Assembly (NCBI RefSeq): GCF_004924335.1
Contig: NZ_CP024633.1
Coordinates: forward strand, 1,550,001-1,614,000
Source: Mycobacteroides salmoniphilum
Lineage (GTDB): Bacteria > Actinomycetota > Actinomycetes > Mycobacteriales > Mycobacteriaceae
Length of the DNA stretch: 64,000 bases
Reading direction: 5' to 3'
The notes under the pieces are model-generated. The model saw only the letters and a list, made by a program, of their open reading frames with translations. It was not told where the DNA came from and did no database searches. Positions within the stretch are counted from its first letter, which is position 1, and every line of letters begins with the position of its first letter. Positions 37,402 to 46,951 of the stretch are shown here, one piece after another. Made by a program: the position numbers and the translations under genes.

Positions 37402-40400
37402 GTGGCCAGGCACGAACTACCGGCGGAATACCTAACAGTGGGCGTAGACGACCGCGATCTGGCCACGCAACCCGTCGCGACCAAACAGTTTCCTGCGCGC
37501 GACGTTGAATCGCGGCCTGGTGCAGGCAAGGAGAGCGGCCGACGTGTCGCCGCTTTCGCTGCTGGGGGCGTCCTGGTGGTTGGCGCGGTGGCCGCGTTGC
37601 ATAACCTTTACCGCGGTGGCGACGGCACCGCCGAGCTGATCGGCTGGGCGGGGCTTTTGCTGCTGAGCATGACTGCGCTTGGGGGAGGCGTCAAGCTTGC
37701 GTTGTGGGGAGCCAGGCCAGTGATCGATGCCGGATTCGCGGCCGACAAGGCCAGGGTGCCTGAGTCGGTGCAGGCGGTGGCCGCGTCAGGGGTCGTCATC
37801 GCGGGGGCGTTGGGTATGTGGTGGGTGTTCCGCGGCGGATACTCCAACTGGTGGCAGCACCTCACCGGCGAGAGCCAGTGGACGCTATTGCTCGGGGTTG
37901 GCCAGATGCTCGTCGCAGTGCTCGCTGGGGCCGCGCTGTTCACCGGAGGCAAGTACCTGACCGGTTTGGCCAAAGAGGTGTTAGTCGATGCCGGAGTGCT
38001 CTTGGAGCGTGACCGCACGTCAGGCAGCGGTGCAGCAGCAGAGAGTGTGTGGCATCCGGGCCTGGTGGCTGCCTTGATCGCTGGCGGTTTGGGTTTGGTG
38101 CTGCTGACCGCCGGGATCACTCCGCGGTTGTATGTGTGGATCACCGGCACGGACGTGCTTCCCGCTATTGCAGCCATCACCTTTGTGTTGCTGTGGGCGA
38201 TCGGGTCCAATCTGGGGTGGTGGAAAGGCCTTGCCGGTCTGTGGAAATGGGCCACCGATGCCTCGCAGAAAGCTACCGCGACCGCGGGTGTGGTGGGGGT
38301 GCTGATGTTCTCGGCTGGGGGACTGGGTTTGGGCTGGTTCACTCCTGCGACGGTGCCGGTGGCGCGTGCGGCGTGCCCGCCGGATTGTGGTGGTCCGGGT
38401 GGTAGTGACGGTCCTCCCGGGGGCGGGCAGATATTTCAGCCGCCGAGCCAGGGTGGGTCGCAGATGCCCGATTATCAGGGCGGTGTTAATCAGCCGCCGA
38501 TGGATCAAAACGGCTCGGTATCGATCTATAACACGCAGGCACCCTCGGTCAGCAACAACGGCGTGAATGGGTCCAATGGGCAGCAGGGTTCTCAGCAGGG
38601 GTGGGATCAGCCCGCACACGGTACTCAACCCCCCGATTATCAGAACGCGACCCCGTACACGCAGGGACCGGGCAGGCCGAATCCGGATTTCAACCCAGGA
38701 TCCCAAGGCGGCCAGGCCAATCCGGGCAGCAATGCGGGATCGCGAGGTGGTCAACCGAACCAGGGTGTGCAGCAGCCGGCGCAACAGCCACAACAGGCAC
38801 TCCAACAGCAGCCGCCGCAACAAGACACCGGGCAGGAGCCCAATCAGCAGCCGCAGCAGTCGGATGAGCAGAAGATCGATGACCTGACGCGCCAGCTGCA
38901 GGAGAAACAGCAGCAGTCCAGCCAGGATCGTCAGCGTGCTGATGATCTGACTAAGCAGTTGCAGCAGAACAAGCAGAGCCAGAAGCAGCAGCAGTTGCCG
39001 AAGTTCCCGTCGAAGGACAAGAAGAAGGACGATAAGGACGAGCAGGACGACCGCGATAAGCAGTCCGGTGACAACGATTTGGCGGCGCTGTTGATGGGTG
39101 CGGCCTCGACGCGGCGCCGTAAGCAAGACGAACAAGAACCACAAGGCCCGGATACGCAAGCCCTTGGGCAGGATGCATCCCAAGCGGTGCAAGGTCTTCC
39201 GGGTGATGTGCAGACCTATGTGCAGTCCGGCCAACAGATCGGGCAGTCGTCGGGTCAGGCCGCGCAAGGTTTCGGGTCAGCTGCCCAAGCCGGTGCCTCG
39301 CTGGCGTCGTCGGCGCAGTCCGGTGCGGTGAACCCGCAGGACGCCATCACGCTGGTTCAGGGTGTCTCACAAGGCATCCAGGGAACGGCCGATGCCGTCA
39401 ACGCGGGCAGTCAGATCGTGAAAACCGGTCAGAAAGAAGCCGACCAGGCCGCTCAAGCGGTCGGGGACGCCAACCCGCAGCTCAAACCACAGATGCAGCA
39501 ACTCACCCAACTCAACGACCAGGCATCACAGGTCACCGACCTCGTTGGGCAGGGCGCCCAGCTCACCTCTCAGGGTGCAGGCGCGGTCAACACCGTTTCC
39601 AGCCTCGGGGCGGGTGGAATACCCGACGGTGGTGGCACAGCCGAAGCGATGTCCGGACCTGCCAGCCAGGCAACTAACGCTGCCGCCGAGGCGCAGCCCG
39701 TCGAACTGATGTCCGGCCCTGTGCCGCAGGACGTGCCGGGGGATCCGGAACCCGCAGCCCCGGCCGTGCCTCCTCCGCCTGCCGACCCCACAATCAACGG
39801 ACCGGCAGGTGCGCCTCAGCTTGAGCAAACTCGCTACGACCTGGTGACGTCGTTCCCCAACGCGGGACCGGCATACGAATACGGGGGTGACCCAAGCACA
39901 TATCCGACCAAGGTGGGAACCGATCCGACCACTCAGGCGATCACCAACAAGCTGCCTGCCGGGCACCGGGCGATTCCGACAGGGAGCATGACCGGTCCCA
40001 ACGGCACGAAGTACGAATTTGTCAGCACCCCTGACGGGACGGGTCAGGGTGTCGCGCAATATGTCACAAACGGGTCCGTCTTCAACGTGACCTATCCTTC
40101 CAAACCTACCAAGGTTGGCGATCTGCCTCAGATATTTCAGGGGAGCGGATTCTTTACGACCGAGAACAATCAGACAACCGCGGTTGTTATCGGGAACACC
40201 GGCAATGCAGACACTGACGTGACGAGACAAGTATGGACTGCACCCTACGACCCTAAGAACCCTGACAGCTGGATAAACAATCTCACCTCAACTGGCCAGA
40301 GCATCAGTAACCTCCCCGGAAACCGGGAGAGTCAGGCAGTGCCGCTACTTGGCGGCGGCTTCTTATTCGTTGGCACATCAGACGGAGGGATCTCTGGCGT

Positions 40401-40731
40401 GGCATCCGGAACTCCAGGAGGTCTCGAGAATGCAGGTAAGGTCCCACTGGTATCTGATTCAAGTTTGCCAACAGTCTACGGGCCGACGATAGTGAGTCAA
40501 ATGCTCAGTCCTGACAAGACCATTGAGACAATCACCATGCGGGTCAGTGCCTGGCCTGCGGTGGGTGTCTACCAGGCTGCCGCTGACGCTCCAGGCGCAA
40601 CCCCGGAAAGCATTGCGGCGGCAGTGCATGCAGCCTACCCAGATTGGAAACCCTCATTTCCGGCAGAGAAGTTCCCCTACAATCCAATGACCTACCTCAC
40701 GACATTCACGGTCCAGCACCCGCAGCCGTGA
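37402..40731 (+). CDS. Large Gln-rich membrane/secreted protein
   Basis: A 1109-residue protein unlike its neighbours. Residues about 45-315 contain seven hydrophobic segments (for example VAAFAAGGVLVVGAVAAL, IGWAGLLLLSMTALGGGV, WTLLLGVGQMLVAVLAGAAL, LVAALIAGGLGLVLLTAGI). Residues about 330-600 are Gly/Pro/Gln/Asn-rich with a coiled-coil stretch (KIDDLTRQLQEKQQQ). Then come Ala/Gln-rich repeats and a C-terminal beta-rich domain (about 800-1109) with SFPNAGPAYEYGGDPSTYPTK. GTG start chosen with GGGG 8 nt upstream; TTG 37387 is alternative. No domain family recognised. It resembles adhesin or secretion-apparatus proteins in architecture only. Confidence 0.75.
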   Translation: MARHELPAEYLTVGVDDRDLATQPVATKQFPARDVESRPGAGKESGRRVAAFAAGGVLVVGAVAALHNLYRGGDGTAELIGWAGLLLLSMTALGGGVKLALWGARPVIDAGFAADKARVPESVQAVAASGVVIAGALGMWWVFRGGYSNWWQHLTGESQWTLLLGVGQMLVAVLAGAALFTGGKYLTGLAKEVLVDAGVLLERDRTSGSGAAAESVWHPGLVAALIAGGLGLVLLTAGITPRLYVWITGTDVLPAIAAITFVLLWAIGSNLGWWKGLAGLWKWATDASQKATATAGVVGVLMFSAGGLGLGWFTPATVPVARAACPPDCGGPGGSDGPPGGGQIFQPPSQGGSQMPDYQGGVNQPPMDQNGSVSIYNTQAPSVSNNGVNGSNGQQGSQQGWDQPAHGTQPPDYQNATPYTQGPGRPNPDFNPGSQGGQANPGSNAGSRGGQPNQGVQQPAQQPQQALQQQPPQQDTGQEPNQQPQQSDEQKIDDLTRQLQEKQQQSSQDRQRADDLTKQLQQNKQSQKQQQLPKFPSKDKKKDDKDEQDDRDKQSGDNDLAALLMGAASTRRRKQDEQEPQGPDTQALGQDASQAVQGLPGDVQTYVQSGQQIGQSSGQAAQGFGSAAQAGASLASSAQSGAVNPQDAITLVQGVSQGIQGTADAVNAGSQIVKTGQKEADQAAQAVGDANPQLKPQMQQLTQLNDQASQVTDLVGQGAQLTSQGAGAVNTVSSLGAGGIPDGGGTAEAMSGPASQATNAAAEAQPVELMSGPVPQDVPGDPEPAAPAVPPPPADPTINGPAGAPQLEQTRYDLVTSFPNAGPAYEYGGDPSTYPTKVGTDPTTQAITNKLPAGHRAIPTGSMTGPNGTKYEFVSTPDGTGQGVAQYVTNGSVFNVTYPSKPTKVGDLPQIFQGSGFFTTENNQTTAVVIGNTGNADTDVTRQVWTAPYDPKNPDSWINNLTSTGQSISNLPGNRESQAVPLLGGGFLFVGTSDGGISGVASGTPGGLENAGKVPLVSDSSLPTVYGPTIVSQMLSPDKTIETITMRVSAWPAVGVYQAAADAPGATPESIAAAVHAAYPDWKPSFPAEKFPYNPMTYLTTFTVQHPQP

Positions 40732-40759
40732 CTTGATGAAAAATAGAAGAGGTTAGATA

Positions 40760-41302
40760 ATGCGGAAACCGATACGATTTAGACCAACAAAAAGCGCCTT
40801 CGCCGTCACCGCTGCTACTGTTGGCGCGCTTATATGGTCAGCTGTTGACCTTGTGTCGATAGCCCATGCCGATGGGTTTCCAGACCCTAGCGCATACTCT
40901 CCGGTGGATGCTGGCTCATATACCATCAACTGGGGTAGAGGCGAAGATATCCGGTTCTCCACGCCGAATGGAGTGGACTGCTCATTTTCCGCCACGCCGA
41001 CCGAGGTTCCATACGTACACAATTCGGTAAGGTGCTCCGGGGATATGCCAGGAATACCGTCGAGTGCAGGAAATGGACCGTGCGCTCTGGTTAACAAATC
41101 CGGCGGGCCGGGCGGGTCGTATGTGTTTGATAAGTCAAGTGACGCGTGCCCTGGCGGAGGGTACAAGCTGCTAAGCGCCGGGCAGAAGATCTCGTCTGCG
41201 GGTATTACATGCCTTGTGGGGGAAGGGGACCTGACTGCATGCATTGAATCAGGTACAGGTCGTGGTTTCGTCTTGCAACCGTCAGGTTCTCGTGTCATCT
41301 AG
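40760..41302 (+). CDS. Small secreted protein, paralogue of the broken gene next door
   Basis: A 180-residue exported protein. N-terminal signal segment SAFAVTAATVGALIWSAV ending near IAHADG, then a Gly/Ser-rich domain with six cysteines (VDAGSYTINWGRGEDIRFSTP, RCSGDMPGIPSS, ITCLVGEGDLTACIES). Disulfide-bonded secreted domains are likely. It follows the large gene by 28 nt and precedes a related but interrupted copy. Family not recognised. Confidence 0.75.
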   Translation: MRKPIRFRPTKSAFAVTAATVGALIWSAVDLVSIAHADGFPDPSAYSPVDAGSYTINWGRGEDIRFSTPNGVDCSFSATPTEVPYVHNSVRCSGDMPGIPSSAGNGPCALVNKSGGPGGSYVFDKSSDACPGGGYKLLSAGQKISSAGITCLVGEGDLTACIESGTGRGFVLQPSGSRVI

Positions 41303-41839
41303 TTGCGTCAGCGCAAGGTCGGATGCCTTCAGAAGTTGAGGCTGCCGTGGGCGACAGTGCTGTCGCTATTGGCGGAGCTCTCAGTTTCTTCGGGGTTGTC
41401 CGCTCCGGTGGACGCGGGCGCATATACCCATCATGGTGGACGTGCCAGTGGTGATTCCATTGGATTTACCGCTCCGGGCGGTCGGTACGGGTGTGGCTTC
41501 GTCCTCTCGGGCGGTTGACCTGGGAATGCGGCTCGTATTAATTGCAGTGGCGATATTCCAGGCGCCCCTGATGACCAAGTGTCTGCCTCAAACCCACCAG
41601 AATCATGCTCAATCAAGAGAATCAATTGGACGGGACCGGGTACGCCCTATGCCTTTGGCGGATTCAAGGGTCGTTGCGGCGAATATCAATCGAATGCCCC
41701 GGTGTTACCTGTAGGCAAGAAGATCCGGTACGGACCGATAGCATGTGCCGCAGAAGAAGGGGCTATTGCGTGTGTTGACACCACCAGTGGTAGCCACGGG
41801 TTCATTCTTCGCGAGGATGGCAATAGCACCGTCTTCTGA
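41303..41839 (+). pseudogene. Paralogue of the secreted gene, interrupted by an in-frame stop
   Basis: The same frame carries a signal-like N-terminus, APVDAGAYT, GFTAPGGRYGCGF and LSGG, then TGA at about 41517-41519, and continues as PGNAARINCSGDIPGAP, WTGPGTPYAFGGFKGRCGEYQ, IACAAEEGAIACVDT and HGFILREDG. Both sides align with the intact gene at 40760-41302 (VDAG.YT, .CSGD.PG.P, KI....I.C...EG...AC....G..GF.L). The single stop in an otherwise open frame marks a recent nonsense mutation or recoding. Confidence 0.7.
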
Positions 41840-41980
41840 CGAAGTCGTGGTCGTTAATCTGTTAGTCCATGGTTTGTCGATGGTCTGACGTCCAGGCGCG
41901 GCGAGGTTTCGGGCTCAACCCGCCGGTGCTCTGAGGAGTGGCTCGGGCGCCTGGTGTTCCTCGGCTAAGAGGTCGATGGT

Positions 41981-42262
41981 TCATGTTGGCTGGCGCCCAC
42001 CCGAAGGATCCGCCGGCGGCCACACCGTATCCCGTATCGCCGGAAACCGTTGGTGCAGTTGCTTAATCAGCCGCTGCGCTTCGTAGATGTTCTTGCGCAT
42101 GGCAGCCACGCGGAGTCGGTGGTGCCGGTGTGGGGAGCCGTGGCGCGGGGTACGTCGGATCAGGTGCTCGGCCTCGGCCATCGACTGCGCTACCTCGTTG
42201 ACATGCTCGTAGAGCGCGACCAGCAGTGTCCGCGCCTGCGCCACGGACGAGTCCTCCGACAC
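41981..42262 (-). CDS. Small helical conserved-type hypothetical protein
   Basis: A 93-residue protein read on the minus strand, GTG start. It has amphipathic helices (ARTLLVALYEHVNEVAQSM, LRVAAMRKNIYEAQRLIKQL) around a His/Arg-rich turn. No family recognised. Codon use is coherent, but supporting evidence is only the open frame, so it could be spurious. Confidence 0.5.
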   Translation of the reverse strand: MSEDSSVAQARTLLVALYEHVNEVAQSMAEAEHLIRRTPRHGSPHRHHRLRVAAMRKNIYEAQRLIKQLHQRFPAIRDTVWPPADPSGGRQPT

Positions 42263-42584
42263 TGCAACATGCTCTCATCAATTTGCTCATCCCGCTTTAT
42301 TGAACTCTGGGGAAATTATGTACGGTCGTTCTGAAAACTATGGGCTGATCGACACCGAGTTACCAGCAGGTCCTTCAGCTGAACCTTCTCCGTCATTAAT
42401 GCAGCTTTTAACTGGTAGCTATCGGCTAGCGCAGCGATCGGTGGCCCGTGATTAAGATAGCTGTACGGAATCCTTTCCGTTGCGTAGCGAAATGGTGGTA
42501 CTGCTAGTACGGTAACTTCGCCATGGTTGCTAGCCGATGGCCACACGCAGGCGGCCTTCGAGGCTGTCCGGGGAAGGGGAGTAG
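42263..42584. other. Gene-free, AT-richer stretch
   Basis: 322 nt without a supportable gene, noticeably lower in GC than the flanking coding DNA. It separates the accessory block after tRNA-Asn from the ordinary chromosome. No att repeat, hairpin or recognisable motif found; a promoter for the SRPBCC gene presumably lies near its right end. Confidence 0.6.
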
Positions 42585-43040
42585 GTGGTACGCGCCATAT
42601 GGGAGTTCGAACATCCGCGCACACAGGTGTGGGACGCGATCATCGATCCAGACCAATGGCCGGTGAGTGTGCGGGGATTTCGCCCAGAGCTTGGCGCGAA
42701 GTTTGTCATCGGATCGGTGCCGGCCGTGGGGACGGGATACGCGGGCACGCTGGAATGTCACGTTGTGGAATTGACGGCAGGCGAATTCATCTCGGTAGAT
42801 TCCTTCGCGCCCAAGAACTGTGGACCCGGTACCCACTGGCGGGTGACTGGCGAGCTGTATGAGCGCGACTGCGGTACGTCAGCGGTCGCCAACATCTATG
42901 GGGTGGATACGCAGGATCCCGAGCAGCAGATCCTGCTACACCTCGTCAGCCGCGTCATCTTCTGGATCTACGGGCAGGCGGGGGAGGATTTGGACGAAAT
43001 GAAACGGCCATCGCGCATGCTCCCCAACACGGTCCGATAG
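42585..43040 (+). CDS. SRPBCC-family protein
   Basis: A 151-residue soluble protein. N-terminus RAIWEFEHPRTQVWDAIIDPDQWPVSVRGFRPEL and GTGYAGTLECHVVELTAGEF match the SRPBCC/AHSA1 fold, with a C-terminal helix ILLHLVSRVIFWIYGQAGEDLDEMKR. GTG start preceded by GGGGAAGGGGAG, a strong ribosome binding site. Ligand unknown. Confidence 0.75.
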   Translation: MVRAIWEFEHPRTQVWDAIIDPDQWPVSVRGFRPELGAKFVIGSVPAVGTGYAGTLECHVVELTAGEFISVDSFAPKNCGPGTHWRVTGELYERDCGTSAVANIYGVDTQDPEQQILLHLVSRVIFWIYGQAGEDLDEMKRPSRMLPNTVR

Positions 43041-43099
43041 GCGACCAGAGTCACGCCAACGCCGCAGTCCGCGCGCGGGACCAGGTCTATTCTGGAGAT

Positions 43100-43369
43100 A
43101 TGAAGCGACCACGAAATGTGGCGCGAACTCTCTGCTCGGCACTCATTGTCGGAGCTCTGGCTTCAGCGCCATTGATATTGCCCAGCCCCGCCGCGGGTAC
43201 CGCTCAGGCGACGGTTTGCGCCTCCGCAGGAAACACCGCCAAATGTGAGGGTGTGCCCAGCTCGGCCTGGTATGGCTACGGCTATTACCCGCCCGGCGCG
43301 TATTGGGGATCGCCCGGGTACCCGCCCCTTGCTGCGGGGGCGGGCATCCCGGTTCGGCCTATCCCTTAA
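43100..43369 (+). CDS. Small secreted Gly/Tyr/Pro-rich protein
   Basis: An 89-residue protein with signal peptide (LCSALIVGALASAPLILPSPAAG), a Cys pair (CASAGNTAKC) and a tail rich in Tyr, Gly and Pro (WYGYGYYPPGAYWGSPGYPP). ATG 43100 with GGAGAT upstream. It ends 11 nt inside the convergent lipoprotein gene. Function unknown. Confidence 0.65.
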   Translation: MKRPRNVARTLCSALIVGALASAPLILPSPAAGTAQATVCASAGNTAKCEGVPSSAWYGYGYYPPGAYWGSPGYPPLAAGAGIPVRPIP

Positions 43370-44075
43370 CGGCGTTGACGGCCTTCACGAAGACGTCAGA
43401 CAGCTCGTTGCGGTCCACATCACCCATGCCGGAGACTGAAACAGCGTGGTGATCATCGAGCTGAGCGGAGTAGGCGATCTGCACCATCTCCTTCTCCATA
43501 CCGGGCGCGCTGATCTTGATGTTCGTTGAGGTACCCGTCGTCTTCACGCCATCGATGGCAGGTGCGTCAATCTTCTCGCCGGTGCCCTCGGCCATGCCGG
43601 CGATCGACAGGCTGAACTTGTCGCACGCTCCGCCGGTGTTGTCCTCAGGGATCGCGCTGACCGTCTCCATGGCTGCGGCGATGATCATCGTCTTGGACAT
43701 CGGGTCGCCATTGCCCTTGGCGCCGGTAACACCCTGCATGGACGTCCCGGTCACCTGGGGGAAGGCGCCCAGCATCTTGTCGGCGCATTCCTGCGGGGTG
43801 AAGGTGGCCTTGTCGAAGATGCCCTTCATCTGATCGAGCATTTCCTGGGTCACCGTGGTCTTGGGCTGTACCTCGACGGTGTACCCGGCGGGGAACTGGT
43901 CCTTGATGGCGTCGATCTTGGCGATGTCGAAGGCGCTTGCGGCCGCGGCTGAGGTGGTGGCGCTGCTGCTGGCCGACGAGCTCGCGGACTCGTCCTTCTT
44001 GTCATTGCTCGAACACGCAAGCATCAGCCCGCCGGCCAACACCGCGGTGCCGAAAACAGTCAATGAACGCTTCAT
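43359..44075 (-). CDS. Putative lipoprotein
   Basis: A 238-residue lipoprotein. Signal peptide with lipobox LMLAC (MKRSLTVFGTAVLAGGLMLAC), a Ser/Ala-rich linker, then a folded domain (DAIKDQFPAGYTVEVQPKT ... QECADKMLGAFPQV ... ISAPGMEKEMVQIAYSAQLDDHHAVSVSG). This resembles mycobacterial LppX/LprG-neighbouring small lipoproteins only in general form. ATG start, minus strand. Confidence 0.75.
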   Translation of the reverse strand: MKRSLTVFGTAVLAGGLMLACSSNDKKDESASSSASSSATTSAAAASAFDIAKIDAIKDQFPAGYTVEVQPKTTVTQEMLDQMKGIFDKATFTPQECADKMLGAFPQVTGTSMQGVTGAKGNGDPMSKTMIIAAAMETVSAIPEDNTGGACDKFSLSIAGMAEGTGEKIDAPAIDGVKTTGTSTNIKISAPGMEKEMVQIAYSAQLDDHHAVSVSGMGDVDRNELSDVFVKAVNAVKG

Positions 44076-44134
44076 ATCGGTAATTCCCCTCTGAGCAGTG
44101 CGTTTTCAGCAACCTGGAAGTAGATTCAATCATC

Positions 44135-44866
44135 GTGGCACTCGACGGCTCTGCGGGATCTGCCGAACTACCGCATGAATTTGACCACACGCACCCAGAC
44201 GTGTCCGGGGGATGGCTGCGTGCGGCCACGTTCGGCGCCATGGACGGCCTGGTTACCAACACGGCTCTGGTCGCCGGTGTGGGTGCCAGCGGGCTCGACA
44301 CGCAGGCGATCGTGCTGACCGGGGTCGCCAGCCTGGTGGCGGGCGCGTTCTCGATGGCGCTGGGCGAGTTCACCTCGGTATCGACCTCCAATTCGCAGAT
44401 CGAGCATGAGGTGGGCGTGGAACGTCGCGCCATCCAGCTGCACCCCGATGCCGAGAAGCGCGAGCTCATCGCCATGCTCGGCGATATCGGGCTCTCGCCG
44501 CAGACCGCGGCCGCGGCCGCCGACGAGATCCACCAGGACGAGAACACCGCGGTGACGATTCACCTCACCCGAGAGCTTGGCGTCAATCCCAACGAGACTC
44601 CGTCGCCGTGGGTGGCCGCGATCTCCTCATTCGTGACGTTTTCGGTGGGCGCGGTAGTGCCGCTGATCCCATTCCTGCTGGGATTCGCGTCACTTCTGGC
44701 CGGTCTGGTCTGCGGAGGAGTGGGTCTGGTGATCGCCGGATGGGTCGCCGGGCGCTTTACGGCACGAGCCCCGTGGCTGAGTGCCTTGCGGCAGTTGGCG
44801 TTTGGTGTCATCGCTATCGGCGCCACCTACGTGATAGGTCATTTGATCGGCGTCGCAGTGAATTAG
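44135..44866 (+). CDS. VIT1/CCC1-family iron/manganese transporter
   Basis: A 243-residue protein of the vacuolar iron transporter family. GGWLRAATFGAMDGLVTNTALVAGVGASG is the diagnostic N-terminal helix with the D residue, followed by VLTGVASLVAGAFSMALGEFTSVSTSNSQIEHE (metal-binding loop) and C-terminal helices FVTFSVGAVVPLIPFL and VCGGVGLVIAGWVAG. Expected to move Fe2+/Mn2+ out of the cytoplasm. GTG start. Divergent from the lipoprotein gene. Confidence 0.9.
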   Translation: MALDGSAGSAELPHEFDHTHPDVSGGWLRAATFGAMDGLVTNTALVAGVGASGLDTQAIVLTGVASLVAGAFSMALGEFTSVSTSNSQIEHEVGVERRAIQLHPDAEKRELIAMLGDIGLSPQTAAAAADEIHQDENTAVTIHLTRELGVNPNETPSPWVAAISSFVTFSVGAVVPLIPFLLGFASLLAGLVCGGVGLVIAGWVAGRFTARAPWLSALRQLAFGVIAIGATYVIGHLIGVAVN

Positions 44867-44929
44867 CGGCGTGCCGGGCGAAGCTGAGAATGTCCTGAGA
44901 GCGGGCAAACCTGCTGGCAGAATTGTGAA

Positions 44930-46951
44930 GTGAATTTCACCAGGGTGCCCCTGAAACCCGATGAACTGGCTCAGGCGGCCGTCATGGCCGCGCTCACCGC
45001 CGCCATGGTCATCGTCGGGGTCGCCCTGCCGATCTTGGGTGCCGTGCAACTACTCGGTGCCGTACCCATGGGTCTGCTCGGATATCGCTACCGCGTCCGC
45101 GTGCTGCTAGCCGCCGCTGTGGCCGGCGGCGTCATCGCGTTTCTGCTTGCGGGGCTCGGCGGTCTGATCGCCATGGCCAATTGCGTCTACATCGGTGGCC
45201 TCACCGGCGTCGTGCGCCGACGCGGACACGGCATGCCCCTGCTGACGGTGCTCGGGGTCATCTGCAGTGCGATCATTGCGGCGCTGGCGGTCGGCGCTCT
45301 GGCCCTGCTGGACCGGATGCGCAACCTGCTCTTCGATGCGCTGCGCGCCTCGCTGGAGGGCCTGTTCAAGATGATCGGCCACCTCCCGCATCTGGAGGCC
45401 GTCGGTGTGAACGCGACGAGCGCGATCGACTTCGCGATACGCAACTGGGCGTGGTTCATCGGTGGCATCGTCTTTGTCTTCGTGCTGTTTAACGCGCTGT
45501 TCGGCTGGTGGGTGCTCTCGCGGGTGATCCAGCGCTTGGCGGTGATTCCCGATGTGCACCAGCTCGATCCGCCGACGCCGGCGGGTGCGGTAGGTCCGGT
45601 TCCCGCTCGCCTGCGGGATGTGCGATTCCGCTATCCGCGTGGTGAATCCGATGCGCTGGCGCCGCTGACGATGAGCATCGAGGTCGGCGAGCATGTCGCG
45701 ATCACCGGCCCCAACGGTTCGGGCAAGAGCACCCTGATGCGCATCCTGGCCGGGCGTGAACCCACATCGGGAGAGATCGAGCGGCCGGGTTCAGTGGGGC
45801 TCGGCGCCATCGGCGGAACCGCAATCGTCATGCAGCACCCGGAAAGCCAGGTGCTGGGCACCAAGGTCGCCGACGATGTGGTGTGGGGCCTGCCCGCCGA
45901 TCACGACGTGGATATCGAAGGTCTGCTGCGCGAGGTCGGTCTGGAGGGGATGGGCGAGCACAGCACCTCCTCACTCTCGGGTGGGGAGCTGCAACGTCTG
46001 GCGGTGGCCTCGGCCCTGGCGCGCGACCCCGCGCTGTTGGTGGCCGACGAGATCACCAGCATGGTCGATCCGAAGGGCCGCGAGGACCTGCTCGGCGTAC
46101 TGTCACGGCTCACCGCGCAGCACCGGATGTCTTTGGTGCACATCACCCATTTCCAGTCCGAGGCCGCCGCCGCGGACCGCGAGATCGCCCTGCGCGCGGT
46201 CAACGGCAAGACGGCGCGCACGGCGATACAGACCGTGCCAGTGCCCGCCACCACGGCCGCGCAGCCCAATGTCGAGTCACCCGTCGTTCTCGAGTTCGAT
46301 TCCGTCGCCCACCAGTACGCCAGCGGAACCCCCTGGGCCAAAACGGCATTGCATGACGTGTCGCTGGCGGTGCACGAGGGCGATGGTGTGCTGATTCATG
46401 GCGGCAACGGATCGGGCAAGTCGACGCTGGCCTGGATCGCGGCGGGGCTCACCAAGCCAACCTCGGGGCAGTGCCTACTGGACGGCAAGCCGGTGTCCGA
46501 TCAGGTGGGGTCGGTGGCCATCAGTTTCCAGGCGGCCCGCTTGCAGCTGCTGCGTAGCCGCGTTGACTATGAGATAGCTTCGGCGGCAGGGTTTTCCGCC
46601 CGCGACACCGACCGCGTGGTGCGGGCGCTTGCCAGTGTTGGGCTCGATGCGGACCTCCTCAAGCGTCCCATCGATCAGCTCAGCGGTGGCCAGATGCGCC
46701 GGGTGGTGCTGGCCGGGCTGCTGGCGCGTTCCCCACGTGCCCTGATTCTCGATGAGCCGCTGGCGGGTCTGGACGCCGAGTCGCAGGCCGGTCTGCTGCG
46801 GCTGCTGGTTCAGGTACGGGAGCGCGAACGCCTCACCATCGTGGTCATCTCGCACGACTTCGATGGCATGCAGGAACTGTGTCCGCGGACCGTGCATCTG
46901 CAATCCGGGGTGCTGCTGGCCGAATCGGTGGGGTCGGGGAACCGCTCATGA
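44930..46951 (+). CDS. ECF-type transporter: membrane domain fused to two ATPase domains (Rv2326c-like)
   Basis: A 673-residue fusion. The N-terminal ~200 residues hold about five hydrophobic segments (an S-component-like membrane domain), followed by two ABC ATPase domains with Walker [10 protein letters not shown] and GGNGSGKST and signatures LSGGELQRL and LSGGQMRRV. Walker [13 protein letters not shown] and [11 protein letters not shown]. The next gene is an EcfT-type permease, so the pair should import a vitamin or metal. The substrate is unknown. GTG start. Confidence 0.88.
   Translation: MNFTRVPLKPDELAQAAVMAALTAAMVIVGVALPILGAVQLLGAVPMGLLGYRYRVRVLLAAAVAGGVIAFLLAGLGGLIAMANCVYIGGLTGVVRRRGHGMPLLTVLGVICSAIIAALAVGALALLDRMRNLLFDALRASLEGLFKMIGHLPHLEAVGVNATSAIDFAIRNWAWFIGGIVFVFVLFNALFGWWVLSRVIQRLAVIPDVHQLDPPTPAGAVGPVPARLRDVRFRYPRGESDALAPLTMSIEVGEHVAITGPNGSGKSTLMRILAGREPTSGEIERPGSVGLGAIGGTAIVMQHPESQVLGTKVADDVVWGLPADHDVDIEGLLREVGLEGMGEHSTSSLSGGELQRLAVASALARDPALLVADEITSMVDPKGREDLLGVLSRLTAQHRMSLVHITHFQSEAAAADREIALRAVNGKTARTAIQTVPVPATTAAQPNVESPVVLEFDSVAHQYASGTPWAKTALHDVSLAVHEGDGVLIHGGNGSGKSTLAWIAAGLTKPTSGQCLLDGKPVSDQVGSVAISFQAARLQLLRSRVDYEIASAAGFSARDTDRVVRALASVGLDADLLKRPIDQLSGGQMRRVVLAGLLARSPRALILDEPLAGLDAESQAGLLRLLVQVRERERLTIVVISHDFDGMQELCPRTVHLQSGVLLAESVGSGNRS

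Noticed and set aside
38020..39267. Leu/Arg-rich 415-codon antisense frame
   Set aside because: It is the complement of the CAG/CAA-rich Gln stretch of the large protein, which produces artificial Leu runs.
44867..44929. Possible TPP or cobalamin riboswitch before the ECF transporter
   Set aside because: Only 63 nt of space and a bare CTGAGA-like string; no stems that form the conserved aptamer.
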